From: a bacterium
GTDB taxonomy: Bacteria; 4484-113; JAFGCY01
Direction of reading: 5' to 3'
Assembly: GCA_016932385.1 (NCBI GenBank)
Contig: JAFGCY010000016.1
Coordinates: 1-34,982, forward strand
Length of the DNA stretch: 34,982 nt
Each line of letters begins with the position of its first letter. Within the stretch, counting starts at the first letter, position 1. Shown here one piece after another: positions 6,564-14,114 of this stretch. Position numbers and translations under genes: made by a program. The notes below the pieces were generated by a model. It searched no databases and was not told where the DNA came from. It worked only from the letters and a program-made list of their open reading frames with translations.

Positions 6564-8483
6564 ATGTCGATTATCATCTTCCTGATCCTCGTGGCTTTCG
6601 TGCTGGTTCTGTCGTTCTATTTAGGATCGAAGACCCGTTCCGCGGCTGGCTATTACGCCGCCGGCGGCCAGATCCACTGGGCGGTCAACGGCATCGCCTT
6701 CGCCGGCGATTACCTCTCCGCCGCCTCGTTCCTGGGCATCTGCGGCATGATCGCCGTCGTCGGTTACGACGGCTTTTTGTATTCAATCGGCTATCTGGCC
6801 GGCTGGATCGTCGCGCTGTTCGTCGTCGCCGAGCCGATGAAGCGCCTAGGCAAGTACACTTTCACTGACGCGCTGGACTCCCTGTTCGGTTCCAAAGCGA
6901 TCAAGCTGACCGCGGCGATCAGCACGCTGATCGTCTCGATCTTCTATCTGATCCCACAGATGGTCGGTGCGGGCGTACTGGTCGAGCCGCTATTGAACAT
7001 CCCGCACTGGGTCGGCGTGATCATGGTCGGCGCGATCGTGATTACCATCGTCGCCACCGCCGGCATGGCTTCGACCACCTACGTCCAGTTCCTCAAGGGC
7101 GCCCTGCTGGTCTGTTTCTCGGTTGTACTGGTTGTCGCCCTGCTCAATCGCGGCCTGTCAACGACACCCGACCAGGGCGGCAAGGTACCGTTCCACAATT
7201 TGGCCGTGCTGGCAGCAATCAATACCGGCGGGAATTTCCTGCCAGAGGACGCCAGTTACACGTTTGCCGAACAGCAATCGATCAAGGGGCATGAGTTCGT
7301 CCGCCTGATCAAGGACGAGCAGAATTCCTGGTGGATGGTGGAAGACGACCTGGCCGGCCCGATGCTGAAGGAAGTCCAGTGGGTCACCGCCCGCGCGGAT
7401 GGCGCCACCTGGATCAACGGCGCGCCGGCCGCCGAGGACAACCAGCTCCGGCAGGTCGGGAATCTGGAAGCGATCGCCGGCAAGACGGGTGCGGCGGCCA
7501 CGACCGGTGCGCTGAATCCGTTCCAGTTCCTGGCGCTGATCGGCCACAAGGACACTGAGGTTCAGACTTGGAATACCACCAGCCTGACCAACACGCTTAA
7601 CGAAACGGTCACGATCTACTACCCGCAGATTACCGCCGGCAACCGGATCATGCGCCCCGGCCTGAAGTTCAAGGTCGAGGGTACGCCGCTGGACCGTCTG
7701 GACTTCATCTCGCTGATGCTGGCGCTGTTTTTCGGCACGGCCGCCCTGCCCCATATCCTGATCCGCTATTACACCGTGCCAAGCCCGGCCTGCGCGCGCA
7801 AGTCGACCATCGTCGCAATCGCCGCGATCGGCTTCTTCTATGTGCTGACGCTGTTCATGGGCCTGGGCGCCCTCGTGAACGCTTCGGTCAATCCGATCAC
7901 CAACAACATGTCCGCGCCGCTGCTGGCCCGTAGCTTCGGCGAGTTCCTGTTCGCCGTGATCTCAGCGATCGCCTTCGCGACGGTACTCGGTACGGTCAGC
8001 GGTTTGATCGTCGCGGCGTCCGGCGCCGTCGCCCACGATATCCTAGACAAGTTCGCCAAGGTGAAATTCACTGAGCGCTCCAAAGTGGCGGCGGGCAAGG
8101 TCGCCGCGGTTGTCGTCGGGCTGATCGCGATCATCCTGGGTATCCTGTTCCGCGGCATGAACGTCTCCTTCCTGGTCGGTTGGGCGTTCGCCGTCGCGGC
8201 CTCGGCCAACCTGCCGGCGATCCTGATGCTGTTATTCTGGAAAAAGACGACATCCCAAGGCATCGCGGCCTCGATCGCGGTCGGCATCATCTCGGCACTC
8301 GGCTTGATTTTGCTGTCGCCGGACATGTACACACGCTACGGGCTGGATCCGGATACCGCGCTGGTCCCGTTCAGCAACCCGGGCATTATCTCGATCCCAC
8401 TTAGTTTCATTACGCTGGTGGTCGTCTCACTGCTGACGCAGAAGTACAGTAAGCGCAGGCAGCCCGAGGAAGCCGCCGCCTGA
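6564..8483 (+). CDS. Sodium:solute symporter, acetate permease-like (ActP/VC_2705 type)
   Basis: A 639-residue member of the SSS family with about 13 predicted membrane helices. Family-like segments are AGGQIHWAVNGIAFAGDYLS near the N-terminus, GTAALPHILIRYYTV in the middle, and SGLIVAASGAVAHDI further on. The likely substrate is a short organic acid such as acetate, driven by Na+ or H+ (inferred from the family and the DUF485 partner). GGGGAGG at 6548-6554 and ATG 6564 mark the start. A hydrophilic insert of roughly 175 residues (about 198-373) lies between two helices where ActP has a short loop. It contains FVRLIKDEQNSWWMVEDDL and later a beta-rich stretch, which makes the protein about 90 residues longer than ActP. 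The next gene begins seven bases after the stop. Confidence 0.9.
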   Translation: MSIIIFLILVAFVLVLSFYLGSKTRSAAGYYAAGGQIHWAVNGIAFAGDYLSAASFLGICGMIAVVGYDGFLYSIGYLAGWIVALFVVAEPMKRLGKYTFTDALDSLFGSKAIKLTAAISTLIVSIFYLIPQMVGAGVLVEPLLNIPHWVGVIMVGAIVITIVATAGMASTTYVQFLKGALLVCFSVVLVVALLNRGLSTTPDQGGKVPFHNLAVLAAINTGGNFLPEDASYTFAEQQSIKGHEFVRLIKDEQNSWWMVEDDLAGPMLKEVQWVTARADGATWINGAPAAEDNQLRQVGNLEAIAGKTGAAATTGALNPFQFLALIGHKDTEVQTWNTTSLTNTLNETVTIYYPQITAGNRIMRPGLKFKVEGTPLDRLDFISLMLALFFGTAALPHILIRYYTVPSPACARKSTIVAIAAIGFFYVLTLFMGLGALVNASVNPITNNMSAPLLARSFGEFLFAVISAIAFATVLGTVSGLIVAASGAVAHDILDKFAKVKFTERSKVAAGKVAAVVVGLIAIILGILFRGMNVSFLVGWAFAVAASANLPAILMLLFWKKTTSQGIAASIAVGIISALGLILLSPDMYTRYGLDPDTALVPFSNPGIISIPLSFITLVVVSLLTQKYSKRRQPEEAAA

Positions 8484-8489
8484 TCACGG

Positions 8490-11400
8490 ATGGCAGACAC
8501 AATACGCGTCAATTTCCACTGTCACTCCAGTTTGAGTGACGGGTCGGCGTCGCCGGGCCGCCTTGCGGCGGCCCTGGCGGCTGCCGGCGTGGAATACGCC
8601 GCTCTGACTGACCATGACACGACGCGGGGCTTGGCCGAGTTCGAACTGGCCCTGGCCCAGTACGGCATCGGCAGCCTGCCGGGCGTGGAAATCACCGTCG
8701 GCGATCCGGCGGACGCGATCCACATCCTGGCTTACGGCGTCGATCCGGAGAACGCCGCTCTGCAGCGCGTACTGGCTACCCACCGCAGTTACCGGGCCCA
8801 GCGGCAATCATTGCTAGGCACGGACATCGGCCGCATTCGCGACTGGTGGCGTCGCTTGTGGGGTCGCCCACCGGCCCTGCAACTCGAGCGCGTCCTGCCG
8901 GACATTTCCGAAATCATCAAGGTGGTCCATCGCGCGGGCGGAACCGCTTTTCTGGCTCATCCGCTGGCGATCACCTGCGAGCCGGCGCAACTGGGCAACT
9001 GGCTGGCCGAGCTGAAACTACAGGGACTGGACGGCGTGGAAGCGCTGTATGCTGGCTATCCACCCGCCCAATGTCAGCTGCTGATGGACCTGGCGGCGCA
9101 GCACAACCTGCTGGTCAGCGCCGGCAGCGACTTCCACGGCTTCGATCGCAGCGGTTTGAACCAACTGGCGATTGACATGCCGCGGACCGTCTGGAATGCT
9201 TTCAGCGGTGCCCACGGGTTGGGTATCGCCGGCACCGGCGAGCCAACGGGCGCGGTTCTTGGAAACAAGTCGCGGATTATCAGGAGACAGCCGATGTTGC
9301 CCAGAAAGCCGATCGGCCGCAGGCGCCGTTTCGCGTTGCGCATCGTGCTGCCGACCCTACTGGCGACCGCGCTGTTCATCACGTTAATCTACGCGATTAT
9401 CCTGCCGGCGTTCAGCAACAGCATCCTGGAGCGCAAACGTGAGACGATCCGCGAGCTGACCAATTCGGCCTGGAGCATTCTCAACGGCTATGAGCAAGAA
9501 GCGCAGGCCGGCCTGATCACGCGCGCAGAAGCCCAGCAGCGCGCCATCGACCGACTCAAGCAGATTCGCTACGGCAGCGAGCAGAAGGACTACTTCTGGA
9601 TCACCGACATGCAGCCGCGGATGATCATGCACCCCTACCGCCAAGACCTGGACGGTGCGGACGTTAGCGATTTCCGGGACAAGCAAGACACGGCGATGTT
9701 CATCGAGTTCGTCAACGTCGCCCGTGAACATGGCGCGGGCTATGTCGACTACTACTGGCAGTGGAAGGACGATCCCGACCGCGTCGTGCCGAAAGAATCG
9801 TATGTCAAACGCTTCGCGCCCTGGGACTGGGTGATCGGTACCGGGATCTACCTCGACGATGTCCACAAAGAAATCAATACGCTGACCGGCCGGCTTAACC
9901 ACCTCTGCCTGGGTATCACCGCCTGCGTCATCTTGCTGCTGGTCTGGATCACCTGGGAAAGCCTGCGCATCGAAACCCAGCGTAACCGCGCGGAATACGA
10001 CCTGCGCGAGTCACACGAAAAATACGCCGCGCTGGTCGCCGCTACCACTGAAGGCACGTTGATCGTGCTGGACGGGCGTTGTTCGTTCTCCAACCGCACC
10101 ATGGACGAGATGCTGGGCTATGACGAGGGTGAAGTCGCCCAGCTGGACATCGCAGACCTGTTTGAGTCGGCCGCGAGCAGCCCGGACGGCGCGCTGGCCA
10201 ACATCCTTGCCATCGCGGACGGCCAGACAGCGCCGGCGCGCTTCGAAGGCTGGTTTAAAACCAAGGATGGCAACCGGATCAATGTGTTGCTGGCAGTCAC
10301 CAGAATCGCCTTGGCCGGCAAGAGCGGCGTGATCCTGGTTGCCCGCGACGTCAGCCGCCACCGGTTGCTGGAATCGGAACTCGGCCAGCGCCGCGAGCAG
10401 TTCAAGACTTTAACGGAAATGATCGACATCGGCGTGTTCCGGACAACCAACGGAGCCGAGCCGGTCTTCGAGGAAATCAACCCGGCGGCACGGCGGATCT
10501 TCGGCCAGGACGCCGCCGCGAACCCCGCCGAATTGCGGTTGCTCGACCTGCTCAGCGACGAAGAAGAGCGCCGGCAGATCGCGCGGCGCCTGGCCGCGGG
10601 CCAGGAACTGCATGACCACATCATCCAGCATCAAACGCCCGAGGGCGGGCCGGCGGTGCTGGCGCTCTCGCTGCATCCCGTGCGCGATGAGACCGGCACG
10701 ATCAGCCATTACGACGGCACGATTGAGGACATCACCGCCCAGCGCCGCCGCGACGAAGAGCGCGATACGCTATTGCAGGAATACCAAAGCGCGCTGCTGT
10801 TCCTGAACGAACCGCTGGGCAATATCGCCGGGCAATTGGTGCGCTGTGATATGCGCGTACCGCTTAAACGAGCGGCGCGGATCATGTCGCGCCACGATAC
10901 CAGCTGCCTGGCTATCACTTCCGGAGACTCCGAGACGGTCATCGGCGTCGTCACCGACCACGACCTGCGCCGCCGCGTATTGGCGGAGAATACCAGCGTC
11001 GACCAACCAGTCGTCAGCGTGATGAGCGCTCCGGTTGTCGCCCTACCGCACACGGCCCCGGTCTACGAGGCAATCCTGACGATGCAGCAGCAGGATGTCG
11101 ATCATCTGGCCGTGCTTGATGTCACAGGCGCGGTGATCAAGATCGTACGCAACAGCGATCTGATCCAGTTCCACCAGTACTCATCGGCAGTGATCACCAG
11201 TGAGATCCAGCGCGCCCAGACGATCGACGAGATCGTCGACGCCCGGACGCGTTTGCCGCGGCTCGTGAAAATCCTGGTGGACAGCGGCGCCCGTCCGCGC
11301 AACATCAACCGAGTAATGACGCGCCTGAGCGATGCGATCGTCGAGCGGCTGCTGGACCTGGCCATGGGTGAGTTGGGCCCGGCACCTTGCCGGTTCTGCT

Positions 11401-12227
11401 TCCTGGCCCTGGGCAGCGAAGGCCGCGCCGAACAAACGCTGGTCACCGACCAGGACAGCGCGCTGATCATCGAGGACGTGACGGACGAGGCGACGGTCCA
11501 GGCCGCGGCTGACTACTTCGAGAAGCTGGCCGAACTGGTCACGAGCTGGTTGAACCGCATCGGCTACGAGTACTGCCAGGGCGGCGTGATGATCTCCAAC
11601 CGCAAATGGCGGCAGCCTTTGGCTGTCTGGAAAAAGTACTTCCGCGACTGGATCACGGGCGCGACCCCGGAGGACTTGCTGAAGTTCAATATCTTCTTCG
11701 ATTTCCGCCCGATTGGCGGTGACCGCGAACTCCTGCGCCAGCTGCGTTCAGCGATCCACTCGATTATGGATGATTATCCGCCGTTCCTGTTGCACTTCGC
11801 GCTTAACGCCTTGCTCTACAAACCGCCCTTAGGCCTGATGGGCAAAATTGTCGTCGATCCCGGAGGAGCCAAACCAAACACGATCAACATCAAGGACGCA
11901 ATGTTGTCCGTGGTCAACTTCGCCCGTCTCTACAGCTTGCAGCATAGACTGGAGGAGACAAACACTCTGGACCGCCTGCGCCGCCTGGCTGACATGCAGG
12001 TGCTGCGCCAGTCCTTCTCCGAGGAAATTTCGCACGCCTATACATTTATGATGGAACTGCGGCTTAATCATCAGGCTGCGGCACTGGTCAGCGGCCACCA
12101 TCCCGATAACGCCATCGATCCCAAGGGGCTGAACGCGATGCAGGAAACCATGCTCAAGCAGTCATTCAACTTACTCGCGCTGATCCGCAAGAAGATCAGC
12201 CAAGACTTCCAGGGCATGGCCACGTAA
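8490..12227 (+). CDS. PHP-Cache-PAS-PAS-CBS-DUF294 fusion protein
   Basis: A 1,245-residue protein with an unusual domain order. Residues 1-215 form a PHP phosphoesterase domain with FHCHSSLSDGS (His10, His12), LTDHD, GVEIT, FLAHP and GSDFHG, so the metal-binding set looks complete. After a basic stretch comes a membrane helix (about 280-303), a single Cache sensor (310-465, with YFWITDMQPRMIMHPY), a second helix (470-490), two PAS domains (505-760), a CBS pair (771-895), and a DUF294 nucleotidyltransferase with GSEGRAEQ and TDQDSAL (about 974-992) plus its C-terminal helical domain. CBS-DUF294 proteins commonly neighbour acetate-type symporters and are suspected regulators of them. Here that module is fused to an extracytoplasmic sensor and to a hydrolase. 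A good internal ribosome-binding site precedes Met269, so the sensor part may also be made alone. The ribosome-binding site at 8490 is weak. Confidence 0.88.
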   Translation: MADTIRVNFHCHSSLSDGSASPGRLAAALAAAGVEYAALTDHDTTRGLAEFELALAQYGIGSLPGVEITVGDPADAIHILAYGVDPENAALQRVLATHRSYRAQRQSLLGTDIGRIRDWWRRLWGRPPALQLERVLPDISEIIKVVHRAGGTAFLAHPLAITCEPAQLGNWLAELKLQGLDGVEALYAGYPPAQCQLLMDLAAQHNLLVSAGSDFHGFDRSGLNQLAIDMPRTVWNAFSGAHGLGIAGTGEPTGAVLGNKSRIIRRQPMLPRKPIGRRRRFALRIVLPTLLATALFITLIYAIILPAFSNSILERKRETIRELTNSAWSILNGYEQEAQAGLITRAEAQQRAIDRLKQIRYGSEQKDYFWITDMQPRMIMHPYRQDLDGADVSDFRDKQDTAMFIEFVNVAREHGAGYVDYYWQWKDDPDRVVPKESYVKRFAPWDWVIGTGIYLDDVHKEINTLTGRLNHLCLGITACVILLLVWITWESLRIETQRNRAEYDLRESHEKYAALVAATTEGTLIVLDGRCSFSNRTMDEMLGYDEGEVAQLDIADLFESAASSPDGALANILAIADGQTAPARFEGWFKTKDGNRINVLLAVTRIALAGKSGVILVARDVSRHRLLESELGQRREQFKTLTEMIDIGVFRTTNGAEPVFEEINPAARRIFGQDAAANPAELRLLDLLSDEEERRQIARRLAAGQELHDHIIQHQTPEGGPAVLALSLHPVRDETGTISHYDGTIEDITAQRRRDEERDTLLQEYQSALLFLNEPLGNIAGQLVRCDMRVPLKRAARIMSRHDTSCLAITSGDSETVIGVVTDHDLRRRVLAENTSVDQPVVSVMSAPVVALPHTAPVYEAILTMQQQDVDHLAVLDVTGAVIKIVRNSDLIQFHQYSSAVITSEIQRAQTIDEIVDARTRLPRLVKILVDSGARPRNINRVMTRLSDAIVERLLDLAMGELGPAPCRFCFLALGSEGRAEQTLVTDQDSALIIEDVTDEATVQAAADYFEKLAELVTSWLNRIGYEYCQGGVMISNRKWRQPLAVWKKYFRDWITGATPEDLLKFNIFFDFRPIGGDRELLRQLRSAIHSIMDDYPPFLLHFALNALLYKPPLGLMGKIVVDPGGAKPNTINIKDAMLSVVNFARLYSLQHRLEETNTLDRLRRLADMQVLRQSFSEEISHAYTFMMELRLNHQAAALVSGHHPDNAIDPKGLNAMQETMLKQSFNLLALIRKKISQDFQGMAT
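9282..9296 (+). promoter_or_regulatory. Internal ribosome-binding site and start codon at the PHP/sensor join
   Basis: AGGAG at 9282-9286 is followed seven bases later by ATG 9294-9296, in frame with the large fusion gene (Met269). The next residues, MLPRKPIGRRRRFALRIVL, look like the natural N-terminus of a membrane sensor. This supports either a second shorter product of 977 residues or a recent in-frame fusion of two once-separate genes. Confidence 0.6.
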
Positions 12228-12475
12228 AGCCAGCGCTTGCCGGTATTCAGCTATTCTGGATCCGTGGCAAGCGTGTCTTGCTGGGGGCTCTCCTGGTTGC
12301 CATCGTTATGGGTTGCCCACCACCAAGACAGGATCACGATGAAGAAGAACACCGGCAAGAGCCAGAGCAATCGCTTTCTGGTTTCGTTATTGGGCGGTTC
12401 CGAGCTATCCATTCAAGCATTCTACGAGCAGTCCAGGCGTATCGCAAGCGTAGCGCGAGCAGCTGAGCAGACCGC
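12228..12475 (+). other. Convergent spacer with two weak overlapping small reading frames
   Basis: Two short frames overlap here. One reads, just before and after TTG 12278, RGKRVLLGALLVAIVMGCPP and ends at 12466. It looks like a lipoprotein signal peptide with a lipobox (VMGC) followed by a charged tail, but it has no ordinary start codon with a ribosome-binding site. The other starts at ATG 12339 with a weak AGGA a few bases upstream and encodes 46 residues (MKKNTGKSQSNRFLV...), ending at 12479. Neither shows the strong GC-rich third positions of neighbouring genes. The stretch may be a decayed small lipoprotein gene or simply 3' spacer. Confidence 0.25.
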
Positions 12476-13954
12476 CTAACGCCGCCGGTTCGACCGCCCA
12501 CTGGAACCGGGCGACCGGCCGCGCCGCGTCACCCGTTTGACCGGTTTCACGGCTGCCGGCTGATCCGTGGGACGGTCTTTGACCGGTGTTGCGGACTCAT
12601 GGTTACGTGCTTCTTGACGCTCCGTCTGGCTGCGCACCTCGGTGTCCCCCGCCCCGGACGGTTTGCGTGAACGCCGCCTGCGCCTTGTTTTCGCGGCTGG
12701 GCTTTGGTCCTCTTCCGCGCGACTGCCGGAGCGTTGCCGGGCATCATCGGCGGCGGATCGTGAGTTACGCCGGTCGTCGCCGTAGCGGTCAATCCGCTGC
12801 TTGAGCAGTTGCTCGATCTTGCGAATGTACTTGGCCTCGTCCGCGGTCAGCAGGGTCACCGCCCGGCCTTGCCGCTTGGCGCGCGCCGTCCGGCCCACGC
12901 GGTGCACGTAGTCGTCGGGATCGCGCGGCGTGTCGTAGTTGATCACCAGCCCGATGCCGGTGATGTCCAATCCGCGGCTGGCCACGTCGGTGGCGACCAG
13001 CACGCGGGCATCGCCCTGCTTGAAGCGATCCAACGCCAGGTCGCGCTGCTTCTGGCTGCGGTCGCCGTGCAGCACAGCCACGTTCTCGCCGCCGCGCGCC
13101 AGTTGGCGCGCGACACGGTCGGCCCGGTGTTTCGTCCGGGTAAACACCAGCACGCTGTCGTAATCCTCGCGCAGCAATCGCGCCAGCGCCTCGTTCTTGT
13201 CGTCCGGCTCCAGCTCCCAGACCTCGTGGCTCAGTTCCTCCGGCGGTTTGCTGGGTGCCAGCTGCACCTCGCGCGGCTGGTACAGGAACTCGCGCGTCAG
13301 CCGCTTGATCTCATCCGGCATGGTCGCGCTGAACAGCAGCGTCTGTCGCCGCGCGGGCATGCGGTAAAGAATCCGCTTAAGATCGGCGATAAAGCCCATG
13401 TCGAACATCCGGTCGGCTTCGTCGAGTACGCAGTGCGTCAACTCGGCGAAATGCACCAGCCGTTGGCCGATCAGGTCCAACAACCGTCCCGGCGTGGCGA
13501 CCACCAACTCCACGCCGGCCATCAGCTGACTGATCTGCGGCCGGTCGGAAACCCCGCCGAAAATCGTCATACTGCGGATGCCCAGTCCGGCGCCGAGGCT
13601 TTTCACCTGTTCGTCGATCTGCTGCACCAGCTCGCGCGTGGGGGCCAGCACCACCACACTGGGATTCAGCGGCTTGGCCCGGGGGCGGTCGATCAGCACC
13701 GTCAGGATCGGCAGCAGATAGGCACCGGTTTTGCCGGTGCCGGTCTGGGCCAGCGCGATCAGGTCGTGGCCGGCCAGAACCGGCGGGATCGCCTCTTGCT
13801 GGACTGGCGTCGGCGTAGCCCAACCCAGGCGCTCCACCGTGCGCAACAACTCGCGCGCCAGCCCGAATTCCGCAAAACCGGTAGCTTCCGGCTTGGGGGA
13901 TTTCTTCGGCTCAGGCCCGCCACGCGTTCGACCGGGCGTTTTTTGCGGCTCCAT
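12476..13954 (-). CDS. DEAD-box ATP-dependent RNA helicase (RhlE-like)
   Basis: A 492-residue protein that would unwind structured RNA using ATP. Seen in order: Q-motif region (FAEFGL... TPTPVQQEAIP), Walker A AQTGTGKT (69-76), PTRELVQQ, TPGRLLDL, the DEAD box in VLDEADRMFDMGF (about 176-179), SAT motif (FSATMPDE), VFTRTKHRAD, ATDVASRGLDI and the final HRVGRTAR. The last ~120 residues are a low-complexity, arginine-rich tail typical of RNA-binding extensions in RhlE/CsdA relatives. It is convergent with the fusion gene before it and divergent from the hybrid kinase after it. There is no convincing Shine-Dalgarno at the ATG, and a TATACT box lies eight bases before it, suggesting a leaderless or near-leaderless mRNA. 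Confidence 0.95.
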   Translation of the reverse strand: MEPQKTPGRTRGGPEPKKSPKPEATGFAEFGLARELLRTVERLGWATPTPVQQEAIPPVLAGHDLIALAQTGTGKTGAYLLPILTVLIDRPRAKPLNPSVVVLAPTRELVQQIDEQVKSLGAGLGIRSMTIFGGVSDRPQISQLMAGVELVVATPGRLLDLIGQRLVHFAELTHCVLDEADRMFDMGFIADLKRILYRMPARRQTLLFSATMPDEIKRLTREFLYQPREVQLAPSKPPEELSHEVWELEPDDKNEALARLLREDYDSVLVFTRTKHRADRVARQLARGGENVAVLHGDRSQKQRDLALDRFKQGDARVLVATDVASRGLDITGIGLVINYDTPRDPDDYVHRVGRTARAKRQGRAVTLLTADEAKYIRKIEQLLKQRIDRYGDDRRNSRSAADDARQRSGSRAEEDQSPAAKTRRRRRSRKPSGAGDTEVRSQTERQEARNHESATPVKDRPTDQPAAVKPVKRVTRRGRSPGSSGRSNRRR

Positions 13955-13962
13955 TCTCTTTC

Positions 13963-13968
13963 AGTATA
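13963..13968 (-). promoter_or_regulatory. -10 box TATACT before the helicase
   Basis: On the minus strand TATACT runs from 13968 to 13963, eight bases before the helicase ATG (13954). A typical start point seven bases on would fall at or one base before the ATG. No clear -35 is seen. Confidence 0.4.
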
Positions 13969-14068
13969 CCCCGCGACGCAGGCCGCAAGCTTAGAACCTG
14001 CGGCCTGACCGGTCGCAGGCGCGCTGGTCGGTTCGCCGCCGGGGCGACCGGTTGGACAAGATCCGGAT

Positions 14069-14077
14069 TGGTATAAT
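14069..14077 (+). promoter_or_regulatory. Extended -10 promoter TGG-TATAAT before the hybrid kinase
   Basis: TG at 14069-14070, one base, then a perfect TATAAT at 14072-14077. TTGGAC occurs at 14052 but at a spacing of only 14 bases, so the site is better read as an extended -10. Transcription would start near 14084, giving a leader of about 30 bases that includes GGAG at 14101-14104. Confidence 0.65.
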
Positions 14078-14114
14078 TGATAATGCTGGATCGTACCACT
14101 GGAGCCGTTAGTTG

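Noticed and set aside
12809-14008. A 399-residue plus-strand frame opposite the DEAD-box helicase
   Set aside because: The minus-strand helicase has every family motif in order, and the plus frame has none.
14072-14084. A second -10 (GATAAT at 14079) paired with TTGGAC at 14052
   Set aside because: The spacing of 21 bases is too long, and the perfect TGG-TATAAT just upstream explains the site better.
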